In this document: positions 8,618-17,643 of the stretch, piece after piece
Layout of the letters: each line of letters starts with the position of its first letter
How positions within the stretch are numbered: position 1 is the first letter of the stretch
Assembly: GCF_001866645.1 (NCBI RefSeq)
Contig: NZ_MLYP01000050.1
Location: forward strand, 62,001-126,000
DNA from: Streptomyces colonosanans
Lineage (GTDB): Bacteria; Actinomycetota; Actinomycetes; Streptomycetales; Streptomycetaceae
Direction of reading: 5' to 3'
Length of the DNA stretch: 64,000 nucleotides
The notes under the pieces: generated by a model
Databases searched by the model: none
Seen by the model: the letters and a program-made list of their open reading frames with translations, nothing else
Told to the model about the DNA's origin: nothing
Position numbers and translations under genes: made by a program

Positions 8618-9676
8618 TTGTCCGACCACCGCGACGCCCGTGCCGTACGCGATGTGCACGCCTTCATCGCCGGACTGCCCAAGGCCGAACTGCATGTGCA
8701 CCACGTCGGCTCCGCCTCCCCCCGCATCGTCGCAGCACTGGCCGCCCGCCACCCCGACTCCCGGGTGCCCACCGACCCCGAGGCGCTGGCCGACTACTTC
8801 ACGTTCACGGACTTCGCCCACTTCGTCGAGGTGTACCTGTCCGTCGTCGACCTCATTCGAACCCCCGAGGACGTGCAGCTGCTGACGTACGAGGTCGCCC
8901 GCGACATGGCCCGGCAGCAGGTCCGCTACGCCGAGCTGACCATCACCCCCTTCTCCTCCACTCGCCGCGGCATCGACGAGCGGGCGTTCATGGACGCGAT
9001 CGAGGACGCCCGCAAGGCGGCGGAGGCCGAGTTCGGGACCGTACTGCGCTGGTGCTTCGACATCCCCGGCGAGGCGGGCCTCGAATCCGCCGAGGAGACG
9101 ATACGGCTCGCCACCGACGACCGGCTGCGCCCCGAGGGGCTCGTCTCGTTCGGGCTCGGCGGCCCCGAAATCGGTGTCCCGCGGCCGCAGTTCAAGCCCT
9201 ACTTCGACCGCGCCATAGCAGCCGGGCTGCGGTCCGTGCCGCACGCGGGCGAGACGACCGGGCCCGAGACGGTCTGGGACGCCCTGACCGACCTGCGCGC
9301 CGAGCGCATCGGACACGGGACCAGCTCCGCCCGGGACGCGAAGCTGCTCGCCCACCTCGCCGAGCACCGCATCCCGCTGGAGGTCTGCCCGACCTCCAAC
9401 ATCGCGACCCGCGCGGTCCGCACGCTCGACGAGCACCCCATCAAGGAGTTCGTACGCGCCGGCGTCGTGGTCACCATCAACTCGGACGACCCGCCGATGT
9501 TCGGTACCGACCTCAACAACGAGTACGCGGTCGCCGCGCGGCTACTGGACCTCGACGAGCGGGGGCTGGCGGATCTCGCCAAGAACGCGGTCGAGGCGTC
9601 CTTCCTCGACGAGGCCGGCAAGACGAAGCTGACGGCCGAGATCGACTCCTACACCTCGGCGTGGCTCGCGCGCTGA
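8618..9676 (+). CDS. add: Adenosine deaminase family protein
   Basis: Zinc-dependent purine deaminase of about 352 residues; adenosine (or a related aminopurine nucleoside/base) to the hydroxy form plus ammonia. The metal and catalytic residues are visible: HVH at 26-28 in AELHVHHVGS, H209 and E212 in PHAGE, H233 in ERIGHG, and the Asp pair D290-D291 in INSDDPPMFGTD. LEVCPTSN precedes the last motif. The start is a TTG at 8618 with GGGGAGG five bases upstream; no in-frame ATG fits better. The HVH is followed by H rather than the usual L, so the substrate could differ from adenosine. Followed after 70 bp by a glycerophosphodiesterase gene. Confidence 0.9.
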   Translation: MSDHRDARAVRDVHAFIAGLPKAELHVHHVGSASPRIVAALAARHPDSRVPTDPEALADYFTFTDFAHFVEVYLSVVDLIRTPEDVQLLTYEVARDMARQQVRYAELTITPFSSTRRGIDERAFMDAIEDARKAAEAEFGTVLRWCFDIPGEAGLESAEETIRLATDDRLRPEGLVSFGLGGPEIGVPRPQFKPYFDRAIAAGLRSVPHAGETTGPETVWDALTDLRAERIGHGTSSARDAKLLAHLAEHRIPLEVCPTSNIATRAVRTLDEHPIKEFVRAGVVVTINSDDPPMFGTDLNNEYAVAARLLDLDERGLADLAKNAVEASFLDEAGKTKLTAEIDSYTSAWLAR

Positions 9677-9746
9677 ATCCCCCGCATCGCCCGACCGCCA
9701 CCCCCGACGGGGTGGCTTCGCGGCGCCCCGCCCGCACAATGGGCCC

Positions 9747-10430
9747 ATGCGCACCGTGACTGCCGTGGCCCATCGCGGCGACCCCTACCTCCGCCGCGAG
9801 AACACCATCGACTCACTGCGTTCCGCGCTCGACCGAGGCGCGGACGCGGTCGAGATCGACGTACGGCTCACCCGGGACGGTGTTCCCGTGCTGCTGCACG
9901 ACGAGACGCTGAAGCGGCTGTGGGAGCGGGACCGGCCGCTCACCTCGCTCACCTCTCACGAGGTGCGGGAGCTGACGGCGGGCGGGCTGCCGACACTGGC
10001 GGACGCGCTGGCGGCGACCGACGGGAGCCGGGTCATGATCGACCTGCCCGGCGGGCCGTCGCCCCGCGCCGTGCGCCGGATCGTGGACGCCGTCGGGCAG
10101 TGCGGGGCCCGGGAGCGGGTGTACTACTGCGCGGGGGCGCAGACCATGCTGGCGGTCCGGGCCGCCGACTCCGCTGCGGAGATCGCGCTGACCTGGACGT
10201 CGCTGGCACCTCCGCGCCCGGCCCTGCTGGACGCCGTACGCCCGCGCTGGCTCAACTACCGATTCGGCCTGGTCGACGGGGAGTTGACGGACCGGGTCCA
10301 TCGCGACGGCTACCTGCTGTCCGTCTGGACACCCGACACCCGGCGCTCCATGCGACGCCTCCTCGACATGGGCGTGGACTCGATCACGACGAACCGCATC
10401 GACACGTTGCGCATGGTCCGCGGAGGCTGA
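9747..10430 (+). CDS. Glycerophosphodiester phosphodiesterase
   Basis: Hydrolyses glycerophosphodiesters to glycerol-3-phosphate and an alcohol. The short 227-residue protein shows the GDPD catalytic set: HRG at 8-10 with ENT ten residues on, the metal ligands in AVEIDVRLTRDG and the general acid in LLHDETL. No signal peptide is seen, so it is probably cytoplasmic. The ATG at 9747 lacks an obvious ribosome site; leaderless or weakly initiated translation is possible. A strong hairpin follows the stop. Confidence 0.88.
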   Translation: MRTVTAVAHRGDPYLRRENTIDSLRSALDRGADAVEIDVRLTRDGVPVLLHDETLKRLWERDRPLTSLTSHEVRELTAGGLPTLADALAATDGSRVMIDLPGGPSPRAVRRIVDAVGQCGARERVYYCAGAQTMLAVRAADSAAEIALTWTSLAPPRPALLDAVRPRWLNYRFGLVDGELTDRVHRDGYLLSVWTPDTRRSMRRLLDMGVDSITTNRIDTLRMVRGG

Positions 10431-10452
10431 GGCGGGCACGGGTTCGCCCTGC

Positions 10453-10479
10453 GGCGGCCGGGCCCTGGGCCCGGCCGCC
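10453..10479 (+). terminator. Terminator hairpin after the glycerophosphodiesterase gene
   Basis: Perfect 13-base arms GGCGGCCGGGCCC (10453-10465) and GGGCCCGGCCGCC (10467-10479) around a single T, 22 bases after the stop codon. Confidence 0.75.
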
Positions 10480-10607
10480 AGGCCGCCTGCACCCCTAGGG
10501 GCGCCCCTCAGGCCGACTCCCGGGACGGTGCCCTCCTCCGCGACGATCCCCAGCTCCACAGCGGCCGCCAGGATGATCACCACATCCCGCCGAGCCTGGA
10601 GCAACCG

Positions 10608-11762
10608 ATGCAGATACGTCCGTCCGCCGTCGCCCTCGCCACCGCCCTGGTCGTGGGCCTGACCGCACTGCCCCTGGCGGGAACCGCCGCCGCGCACTCC
10701 GCGCCCTCGTCCTGTTCCGGACAGGTGAGTCCGCCGTCCGCGGCCCACGGTCCCGATGTCGAGGCGCTGTGTGCGGCGCTCGCCGGGCTGCCCGACCAGG
10801 ACGCCACCGCGGCACTCATCCGCGTGGGTGGCAAGGGGAGTTGGCACGGAGCGGCCGGGGTGCGGGACATCCGGACGGGGGCGCCGGCGCTGGAGGACGC
10901 ACGCTTCCGCGCGGGTTCGATCACGAAGGTCGTCACCGCGTCCATCGTGCTGCAACTCGCCGCCGAGGGGCGCATCAGCCTCGACGGCACTGTGCAGCAC
11001 TATCTGCCGGGACTGCTCACCAAGGACTTCCGGCCCATCACCGTACGGCAGTTGCTGAACTACACCAGTGGCCTGCAGTCCGGCGACTCCCTCGGCGAGA
11101 CGGTCGCGCAGGGGTATCAGCACCGCTTCGAGACGCTGACGCCGCAGCAGGTCGTGGCGTCCGCCGTCGCCAAGGGCCCGCAGTCCGACCCCGGCACACA
11201 GCAGGACTACGACAACATCCACTACACCGTCCTCGGCATGCTGATCGAGAAGGTCACCGGTGACTCGTACGCGCACCAGGCGTCCGTACGGATCTTCCGG
11301 CCGCTCGGCATGCGCGACACCTCGTTCCCAGACGGTCCCGACCCGCGGATCCACGGCCCGCACAACCGCGGATACGACCGGTTCGACGGCCAGTTGACGG
11401 ACGTGACCGACTGGAACATGTCCGACCGGTGGGCGGCCGGCGACCTGATCTCGACGACCGCCGACCTCGAACGGCTGCTGGTGGAACTGTTCCGCGGCCA
11501 CGTCGTGCCCAGGCCGCAACTGAAGGAGATGTTCACGCTCCCGGACGTGCCCGGGGCGAGGTACGCGGCGGGGCTGGAGCGGTTCGAACTGAACGGCAAG
11601 GTGATCTGGGGCAAGACGGGCTCGCGCCCCGGTTACGCCTCGGTGATCGCCGCCACCCGGGACCTGTCCCGGACACTGGTGTACTCGGTGAACGCGACCG
11701 ACGCGAAGGGCGACGGCCTGCCCGTCGCCCAGCGGTTCGGGTTCCCGGCGTTCAACCGCTGA
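10608..11762 (+). CDS. Secreted serine hydrolase, D,D-carboxypeptidase / class C beta-lactamase family
   Basis: 384-residue exported enzyme. A signal peptide with a hydrophobic core (ALATALVVGLTALPLAG) ends near AAA-HS at residue 30. The penicillin-binding fold motifs are present: SxxK as S104-I-T-K107, YDN at 201-203 and KTG at 336-338. This pattern fits Streptomyces R61-type D-alanyl-D-alanine carboxypeptidases and esterase EstB-like proteins; a true beta-lactamase role cannot be excluded. GGAG lies six bases before the ATG. It converges on the orphan binding-protein gene with only 37 bp between stops. Confidence 0.85.
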   Translation: MQIRPSAVALATALVVGLTALPLAGTAAAHSAPSSCSGQVSPPSAAHGPDVEALCAALAGLPDQDATAALIRVGGKGSWHGAAGVRDIRTGAPALEDARFRAGSITKVVTASIVLQLAAEGRISLDGTVQHYLPGLLTKDFRPITVRQLLNYTSGLQSGDSLGETVAQGYQHRFETLTPQQVVASAVAKGPQSDPGTQQDYDNIHYTVLGMLIEKVTGDSYAHQASVRIFRPLGMRDTSFPDGPDPRIHGPHNRGYDRFDGQLTDVTDWNMSDRWAAGDLISTTADLERLLVELFRGHVVPRPQLKEMFTLPDVPGARYAAGLERFELNGKVIWGKTGSRPGYASVIAATRDLSRTLVYSVNATDAKGDGLPVAQRFGFPAFNR

Positions 11763-11799
11763 CGGCCACGAGCGGAGGGGCCGGCGCCGCTGGCTCCGC

Positions 11800-12990
11800 C
11801 TACAGCCCCACGATGCCGTTCCACCGTTTCGTGAACTCCGTCCGCTCCGCGGCTGTCATGTCCCGCGCGACCGCCAGGCGCTTGCGCATCGCCGCGTCCG
11901 GGAAGATCAACGGGTTCTCGGCCAGGGCCACGCTGTCCTCGTCCTTGGCCGAGGCCAGGACGTCCTGAGCCGCCGGGACAGGGCAGACGTAGTTCACCCA
12001 GGCGGCGAGCTCCGCGGCGACCTCCGGCTGGTAGTAGTAGTCGATCAGCCGCTCCGCGTTGGCCTTGTGGAGGGCCCGGTTGGGGATCATCAGCGTGTCC
12101 GCCCACAGCTCCGCGCCCTCCTCGGGGACGACGAAGCGGATGTCCGGGTTGTCCGCCTGCAGCTGGATCACGTCCCCCGAGTACGCCTGACAGGCCACCA
12201 CGTCCCCGCTGACCAGGTCCTTGGTGTAGTCGTTCCCGGTGAACCGGCGGATCTGGCTGCTGCGGACATGTCGCTCGACCTGGTCGCAGACCTTGTGGAA
12301 GTCGTCCGCGGTCCACTTGGCGATGTCCGCACCGTTGCCCTGCATCAGCAGCGCGAACGCCTCGTCCAGACCGGACAGCAGGGTGACCTTGCCCTTGAGG
12401 TCGCTCGCCCACAGGTCCGAGACCTGGCGGATCTCACGGCCGGCCTTGCGGCGGTTGTACGCGATTCCGGTGATGCCGGACTGATACGGCACCGAGAACT
12501 TCCGCCCCGGGTCGAAGGCGGGCGAGCGCAGCAACGGGTCGAGGTAGCGCGCCACGTTCGGCTGGGCGGCCCGGTCCATCTCCTGCACCCAGCCGAGGCG
12601 TACGTACCGGGCGCACATCCAGTCGCTGTGGACGATCAGGTCCCGGCCGGTCTTCTGATGGTTCATCAGGGCCGGACTGATCTTGCCGAAGAACTCGTCG
12701 TTGTCGTTGATCTCCTCGACGTAGTCGACCTTGATGCCGGTGCGCTTCTCGAACGCGTCCAGGGTCGGTCGCCGGTTCGGGTGCTTGTCGTCCGTGTCGA
12801 TGTACAGCGGCCAGTTCGCCCACGTCAGCCGCTTGTCCCGGGCGGACAGGTCGGCGGCGGCCCGGTCGCCGGGTGCCACGTACGCGGCGGGCACACCGCA
12901 GCCGGCGAGCGCACCGAGCACCGCGCCGCCGCCGAGGGCGCGCAGCAGGGAACGGCGGGAGGGGGTTGGTGTCTTCGGTGTCTGGGCCAT
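11800..12990 (-). CDS. Orphan PotD-like polyamine-binding lipoprotein
   Basis: Second spermidine/putrescine-type binding protein (about 396 residues), without permease or ATPase genes next to it. Twin-arginine signal SRRSLLRALGGG (residues 11-22) with lipobox ALAGC, lipidated cysteine 31. The mature part starts LTWANWPLYIDTDD and has VDYVEEINDNDEFFGK, FTGNDYTKDL and YSGDVIQLQADNPD, closely paralleling the protein at 3959-5206. The ATG at 12990 opens just before the Tat motif; an upstream open frame is not needed. It may feed the transporter encoded at 1075-3953 or act as a sensor. It is co-oriented with the second aldehyde dehydrogenase but separated by a terminator. Confidence 0.88.
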   Translation of the reverse strand: MAQTPKTPTPSRRSLLRALGGGAVLGALAGCGVPAAYVAPGDRAAADLSARDKRLTWANWPLYIDTDDKHPNRRPTLDAFEKRTGIKVDYVEEINDNDEFFGKISPALMNHQKTGRDLIVHSDWMCARYVRLGWVQEMDRAAQPNVARYLDPLLRSPAFDPGRKFSVPYQSGITGIAYNRRKAGREIRQVSDLWASDLKGKVTLLSGLDEAFALLMQGNGADIAKWTADDFHKVCDQVERHVRSSQIRRFTGNDYTKDLVSGDVVACQAYSGDVIQLQADNPDIRFVVPEEGAELWADTLMIPNRALHKANAERLIDYYYQPEVAAELAAWVNYVCPVPAAQDVLASAKDEDSVALAENPLIFPDAAMRKRLAVARDMTAAERTEFTKRWNGIVGL

Positions 12991-13139
12991 CCCGGCAGCA
13001 TGGCGCCCCGCCCGCAACCGATCAATGGACGCTGCGTCGAGCCGCCCCACCTGGACCCGACACCTTGTCGACCGCTTCGCCGGGCGGCACGGGCGCACAG
13101 CGCCCTGGGCACCGGAGCGGCGACGTCCCCGAGAACACC

Positions 13140-13175
13140 GCGGCCCCGGACGGGTCACCTCCCGTCCGGGGCCGC
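13140..13175 (-). terminator. Terminator hairpin after the second aldehyde dehydrogenase
   Basis: CGGCCCCGGACGGG (13141-13154) and CCCGTCCGGGGCCG (13161-13174) form a perfect stem around TCACCT, with one further G-C pair outside. It lies 20 bases past the stop of the upstream gene and separates it from the orphan binding-protein gene. Confidence 0.8.
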
Positions 13176-13194
13176 TGGGGTACCGCTGTGGCGC

Positions 13195-14634
13195 CTACGC
13201 GTCCAGCGACGTCATCACGTGCTTGATCCGCGTGTAGTCGTCGAAGCCGTACGCCGACAGGTCCTTGCCGTAACCGGACTTCTTGAAGCCACCGTGCGGC
13301 ATCTCCGCGACCAGCGGGATGTGCGTGTTGATCCAGACGCAGCCGAAGTCGAGGACCTTGGACAGGCGCATCGCGCGCGCGTGGTCCTTGGTCCACACCG
13401 AGGACGCGAGGGCGTACTCGACGCCGTTCGCGTACTCGACGGCCTGCGCCTCGTCCGTGAACGACTGGACGGTGATGACCGGGCCGAAGACCTCGTTCTG
13501 GATGATCTCGTCGTCCTGCTTGAGGCCCGAGACGACGGTCGGCGCGTAGAAGTAGCCCTTGTCGCCGACCCGCTGGCCGCCGGCCTCGACCTTGGCGTGC
13601 GCGGGCAGGCGCTCGATGAAGCCGGAGACCTGCTTGAGCTGGTTCGGGTTGTTCAGCGGACCGTAGAGCACGTCCTCGTCGTCCGGCTGACCCGTCTTCG
13701 TCTCGGAGGCAGCCTTTGCGAGCGCGGCCACGAACTCGTCGTGGATGGACTCCTGGACGAGGACGCGGGTGGCGGCCGTGCAGTCCTGGCCGGCGTTGAA
13801 GAAGCCCGCCACCGAGATGTCCTCGACGGCCTTGGCGATGTCGGTGTCCTCGAAGACGACGACCGGCGCCTTGCCGCCCAGCTCCAGGTGGACCCGCTTG
13901 AGGTCCTTGGACGCGGACTCGGCGACGGACATGCCCGCGCGCACGGAACCGGTGATGGACGCCATCGCCGGGATCGGGTGCTCGACCATCAGGCGGCCGG
14001 TGTCGCGGTCGCCGCAGATGACGTTGAAGACGCCCTTGGGCAGGATCGAGCCGATGATGTCGGCCATCAGGGCCGTGGACGCCGGGGTGGTGTCCGACGG
14101 CTTGAGGACGACCGTGTTACCCGCGGCGATCGCCGGGGCGAACTTCCACACAGCCATCATCATCGGGTAGTTCCACGGCGCGACCTGCGCGCAGACGCCG
14201 ACCGGCTCACGGCGGATGATGGAGGTCATCCCCTCCATGTACTCGCCGGCCGAGCGGCCCTCCAGCATGCGGGCGGCGCCCGCGAAGAAGCGGATCTGGT
14301 CGACCATCGGCGGGATCTCCTCCGACCGGGTCAGACCGATCGGCTTGCCCGTGTTCTCGACCTCGGCCGCGATCAGTTCCTCGGCGCGCTCCTCGAACGC
14401 GTCAGCGATCTTCAGGAGGGCCTTCTGGCGCTCCGCGGGCGTGGTGTCGCGCCAGCCCGGGAAGGCCGCGGCGGCGGCCGCCATCGCGGCGTCGACGTCC
14501 GCCTGCCCGGACAGTGGGGCGGTCGCGTACGCCTCACCGGTCGCCGGGTTGACCACCTCAGTGGTCCGTCCGTCGGCGGCGTCACGGAATTCGCCGTCGA
14601 TGTAGTTGCGCAGACGACGCAGCTCGGTGCTCAC
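13195..14634 (-). CDS. Gamma-aminobutyraldehyde dehydrogenase (PatD-like)
   Basis: NAD-dependent aldehyde dehydrogenase of 479 residues, the usual family length. Landmarks: NYIDGEF at the N-terminus, APWNYPMMMAVWK, ITGSVRAG, general-base E251 in LELGGK and catalytic C285 in GQDCTA. It resembles PatD/gabD-type enzymes that convert 4-aminobutanal to GABA. It is transcribed away from the Lrp/AsnC regulator and the aminotransferase, which suggests that the aminotransferase makes the aldehyde and this enzyme oxidises it, with the Lrp protein regulating both directions. Confidence 0.9.
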   Translation of the reverse strand: MSTELRRLRNYIDGEFRDAADGRTTEVVNPATGEAYATAPLSGQADVDAAMAAAAAAFPGWRDTTPAERQKALLKIADAFEERAEELIAAEVENTGKPIGLTRSEEIPPMVDQIRFFAGAARMLEGRSAGEYMEGMTSIIRREPVGVCAQVAPWNYPMMMAVWKFAPAIAAGNTVVLKPSDTTPASTALMADIIGSILPKGVFNVICGDRDTGRLMVEHPIPAMASITGSVRAGMSVAESASKDLKRVHLELGGKAPVVVFEDTDIAKAVEDISVAGFFNAGQDCTAATRVLVQESIHDEFVAALAKAASETKTGQPDDEDVLYGPLNNPNQLKQVSGFIERLPAHAKVEAGGQRVGDKGYFYAPTVVSGLKQDDEIIQNEVFGPVITVQSFTDEAQAVEYANGVEYALASSVWTKDHARAMRLSKVLDFGCVWINTHIPLVAEMPHGGFKKSGYGKDLSAYGFDDYTRIKHVMTSLDA

Positions 14635-14652
14635 TGCCGGGCCTCCAAGTTC

Positions 14653-14752
14653 GGGTGTCCAATCGCTGAGACACCCACCCTAGTGTCTGACCCCACGTTT
14701 TCAACAGCCCCATTCCCGTCAGAGCTACGAAATCCGCAGGGTGTGAACACCC
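14653..14752. promoter_or_regulatory. Paired GGGTGT/ACACCC dyads in the patD-lrp divergent region
   Basis: Two dyads with the same half-site occur 70 bp apart: GGGTGTC (14653-14659) with GACACCC (14670-14676), and the 14-base palindrome GGGTGTGAACACCC (14739-14752). They sit between the divergent starts at 14634 and 14815, where an Lrp-family operator would be expected. Confidence 0.45.
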
Positions 14753-14814
14753 AAACAACGAATTTCATCGATCGAGCCTTGCAAAACTGTCGAGACGTCG
14801 TGCACAGTGGCCTC

Positions 14815-15315
14815 GTGGCCAGTCGAAGCGCAGACCAGAGGGGCTCACGCGAGTCCAGGAACGGCAGTCCCCAGCTGGATGCCGTCTCCCTCGCCATCAT
14901 CGAGCAGCTCCAGGAGGACGGCCGCCGGCCGTACGCCGCGATCGGCAAGGCCGTCGGCCTCTCCGAGGCGGCCGTGCGCCAGCGCGTCCAGAAGCTGCTC
15001 GACCAGGGCATGATGCAGATCGTCGCCGTCACGGACCCGCTCACCGTGGGTTTCCGCCGTCAGGCGATGGTCGGGATCACCGTCGAAGGCGATGTGGAGG
15101 CTGTCGCCGACGCACTGGCCGCAATGTCCGAATGCGAGTACGTGGTGATGACCGCCGGCTCGTTCGACCTGATGGTGGAGGTCGTCTGCGAGGACGACGA
15201 CCACCTGCTGGATGTCATCAGCAAACGCATCCGGGCCATCCCCGGAGTGCGCTCCACCGAGAGCTTCGTCTACCTCAAGCTCAAGAAGCAGACCTACATG
15301 TGGGGAACCCGATAG
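14815..15315 (+). CDS. Lrp/AsnC family transcriptional regulator
   Basis: About 166 residues. After a short polar N-terminus comes an AsnC-type helix-turn-helix (LDAVSLAIIEQLQEDGRRPY, then AAIGKAVGLSEAAVRQRVQKLLDQG) and an alpha-beta RAM/ligand-binding domain (AMVGITVEGDVEAVADALAAM ... VMTAGSFDLMVEVVC). The frame is open far upstream without meaning; the GTG at 14815 gives the best family-length protein, GTG 14800 is an alternative, and neither has a strong ribosome site. The stop is 2 bp before the aminotransferase start, so the two are co-transcribed. Likely a local regulator of polyamine or diamine catabolism. Confidence 0.88.
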   Translation: MASRSADQRGSRESRNGSPQLDAVSLAIIEQLQEDGRRPYAAIGKAVGLSEAAVRQRVQKLLDQGMMQIVAVTDPLTVGFRRQAMVGITVEGDVEAVADALAAMSECEYVVMTAGSFDLMVEVVCEDDDHLLDVISKRIRAIPGVRSTESFVYLKLKKQTYMWGTR

Positions 15316-15317
15316 CC

Positions 15318-16682
15318 GTGAGTACCAAGGACCTCAGCAAGACCGCGTACGACCACTTGTGGATGCACTTCACCCGCATGTCCTCGTACGAGAACGCCCC
15401 CGTTCCCACCATCGTCCGGGGTGAGGGCACCTACATCTACGACGACAAGGGCAAGCGCTACCTCGACGGTCTCGCCGGCCTGTTCGTGGTCCAGGCGGGC
15501 CACGGCCGCACCGAGCTGGCCGAGACGGCGCTCAAGCAGGCGCAGGAGCTGGCCTTCTTCCCGGTGTGGTCCTACGCCCACCCCAAGGCCGTCGAGCTCG
15601 CGGAGCGCCTCGCGCACTACGCGCCGGGCGACCTGAACAAGGTCTTCTTCACCACGGGCGGCGGCGAGGCCGTCGAGACTGCCTGGAAGCTCGCCAAGCA
15701 GTACTTCAAGCTGGTCGGCAAGCCCACCAAGCACAAGGTCATCTCGCGTGCGGTCGCCTACCACGGCACCCCGCAGGGCGCCCTGTCCATCACCGGTCTG
15801 CCGGGCCTGAAGGCCCCCTTCGAGCCCCTGGTCCCGGGCGCGCACAAGGTGCCCAACACCAACATCTACCGCGCCCCGATCTTCGGCGACGACCCGGAGG
15901 CCTTCGGCCGCTGGGCCGCCGACCAGATCGAGCAGCAGATCCTCTTCGAGGGCGCGGACACGGTCGCCGCGGTCTTCCTGGAGCCGGTGCAGAACGCCGG
16001 CGGTTGCTTCCCGCCGCCGCCCGGCTACTTCCAGCGGGTGCGCGAGATCTGCGACAAGTACGACGTGCTGCTCGTGTCGGACGAGGTCATCTGCGCCTTC
16101 GGCCGCCTGGGCACGATGTTCGCGTGCGACAAGTTCGGCTACGTGCCGGACATGATCACCTGCGCCAAGGGCATGACGTCGGGTTACTCCCCGATCGGCG
16201 CGTGCATCGTCTCCGACCGCCTGGCCGAGCCGTTCTACAAGGGTGACAACACCTTCCTGCACGGCTACACCTTCGGCGGCCACCCGGTGTCCGCGGCGGT
16301 GGGTCTCGCGAACCTCGACCTGTTCGAGCGCGAGGGCATCAACCAGCACGTGCTCGACAACGAGGCCTCGTTCCTCTCGACGCTGCAGAAGCTGCACGAC
16401 CTGCCGATCGTCGGTGACGTCCGCGGCAACGGCTTCTTCTACGGCATCGAGCTGGTGAAGGACAAGGCCACCAAGGAGTCCTTCAACGAGGAGGAGACCG
16501 AGCGCGTCCTGTACGGCTTCCTGTCGAAGGCCCTGTTCGACAACGGCCTGTACTGCCGTGCCGACGACCGCGGCGACCCGGTCATCCAGCTGGCCCCGCC
16601 GCTGATCTCCAACCAGGAGACCTTCGACGAGATCGAGCAGATCCTGCGCGCGACGCTGACCGAGGCCTGGACCAAGCTCTGA
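15318..16682 (+). CDS. PLP-dependent class III aminotransferase (putrescine/omega-amino acid type)
   Basis: 454-residue fold type I transaminase. Seen: FFTTGGGEAVETAWKLAKQY (PLP phosphate region), YHG at 148-150, D255 in LLVSDEVICAFGR and the PLP lysine K284 in TCAKGMTSGYSPIGA. The substrate entrance and context point to a diamine or omega-amino acid (putrescine to 4-aminobutanal, or beta-alanine type) with pyruvate or 2-oxoglutarate as acceptor. GTG start 2 bp after the regulator stop, with GGGGA upstream. Forms an operon with the Lrp gene and a functional unit with the divergent dehydrogenase. Confidence 0.9.
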   Translation: MSTKDLSKTAYDHLWMHFTRMSSYENAPVPTIVRGEGTYIYDDKGKRYLDGLAGLFVVQAGHGRTELAETALKQAQELAFFPVWSYAHPKAVELAERLAHYAPGDLNKVFFTTGGGEAVETAWKLAKQYFKLVGKPTKHKVISRAVAYHGTPQGALSITGLPGLKAPFEPLVPGAHKVPNTNIYRAPIFGDDPEAFGRWAADQIEQQILFEGADTVAAVFLEPVQNAGGCFPPPPGYFQRVREICDKYDVLLVSDEVICAFGRLGTMFACDKFGYVPDMITCAKGMTSGYSPIGACIVSDRLAEPFYKGDNTFLHGYTFGGHPVSAAVGLANLDLFEREGINQHVLDNEASFLSTLQKLHDLPIVGDVRGNGFFYGIELVKDKATKESFNEEETERVLYGFLSKALFDNGLYCRADDRGDPVIQLAPPLISNQETFDEIEQILRATLTEAWTKL

Positions 16683-16726
16683 TCCTCCCGAGGTGGGGAT
16701 CTCCCCCCTGGTGATGATCGCGTAAA

Positions 16727-16772
16727 CGGCCCCGCACCACCCGTTCGAGTGAGAAACGGCGGTGCGGGGCCG
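16727..16772 (+). terminator. Terminator hairpin after the aminotransferase
   Basis: CGGCCCCGCACC (16727-16738) pairs perfectly with GGTGCGGGGCCG (16761-16772); an inner CGTT/AACG helix extends it. It lies 45 bases after the stop. Confidence 0.82.
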
Positions 16773-16896
16773 TCGGCTGTCCTGGCTCCCGCTGCTGTCT
16801 GCCTAGCGTGCCAAATGACGATCGGCCCTGCCTTCGTTCCCCCGAAAGGGTCCCCCGGACGGGAGATCGACGGGGGACAACGGATCTGGAACCGAG

Positions 16897-17643
16897 GTGT
16901 ACGCGATGGTGGCCCCGCCGGACAACGACGTGCTCTGGGCACGCGCCCTGCACTTCCAGCACAACGGTTCGCCCGCGCTCAACGGTGTCTCGCTCGGCGT
17001 ACGCGAGGGCGAGATCCTGGCCGTGACCGGCCCGCGCGGCAGCGGCAAGACGACCCTGCTCCAGTGCCTGGCCGGGCTGCTCCCGGCCCAGCAGGGAGAG
17101 GTCTGGTTCAACAGCACCCCGGTACACACCATGAGGCCGCTCACCCGAGAGCGGCTGCGCCGTGACCGGTTCGGCTGGATCGACCCGGTACCCCTTCTCG
17201 TCCCGGAACTGAACGCCTGGGAGAACGCCGCCCTGTCGCTGATGCTGCGCGGCACAAGCCGCCGCCGGGCCAAGGCCACGGCCCTGGAATGGCTGGAGCG
17301 CCTCGACATCGGCGGCTGCGCCCGCAAGCGCCCGTACCAACTGGTCCAGTCCGAACGGCAGCGCGTCGCCATCGCGCGGGCGATCGCGGCCTCGCCGACC
17401 GTGCTGTTCGCGGACGACCCGACGGCCCCGCTGCACCGTGCCGACCGCACCCTGGTGCTGCGCACGCTCACCGCGGCGGCCCGCTCGCACGGCATCACGG
17501 TCGTCCTGGCCACGCACGACGCGGACGCCTCGGCGCTCGCCGACCGCACGGTGTCCCTGCTGGACGGTCGGCGCGTGCACACCGTCCAGCTGCCCCCGAT
17601 CACCGAGACGGAAGGCCGGCCCGCGTGCTCGCTCTCCGTCTAG
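16897..17643 (+). CDS. ABC transporter ATP-binding protein with degenerate catalytic motifs
   Basis: 248-residue nucleotide-binding subunit. Walker A is intact (GPRGSGKTT, residues 45-53 from the GTG). The signature that should read LSGGE is LVQSE (149-153), the Walker B glutamate is replaced by Asp (LFADDPT, D173-D174), and the D-loop GALD is APLH; the switch histidine in LATHDAD is present. Such changes predict slow or no hydrolysis. The start is either GTG 16897 or ATG 16906; GAGG is well placed for the latter. The stop overlaps the start of the membrane-protein gene, so the pair forms an ABC2/FtsX-like two-gene unit of unknown substrate. Confidence 0.85.
   Translation: MYAMVAPPDNDVLWARALHFQHNGSPALNGVSLGVREGEILAVTGPRGSGKTTLLQCLAGLLPAQQGEVWFNSTPVHTMRPLTRERLRRDRFGWIDPVPLLVPELNAWENAALSLMLRGTSRRRAKATALEWLERLDIGGCARKRPYQLVQSERQRVAIARAIAASPTVLFADDPTAPLHRADRTLVLRTLTAAARSHGITVVLATHDADASALADRTVSLLDGRRVHTVQLPPITETEGRPACSLSV

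Noticed and set aside
12067..15315. Very long plus-strand open frame upstream of the Lrp gene
   Set aside because: It is antisense to the orphan binding protein and dehydrogenase genes; only the last 166 residues have family sequence. Long antisense frames are expected at this GC content.
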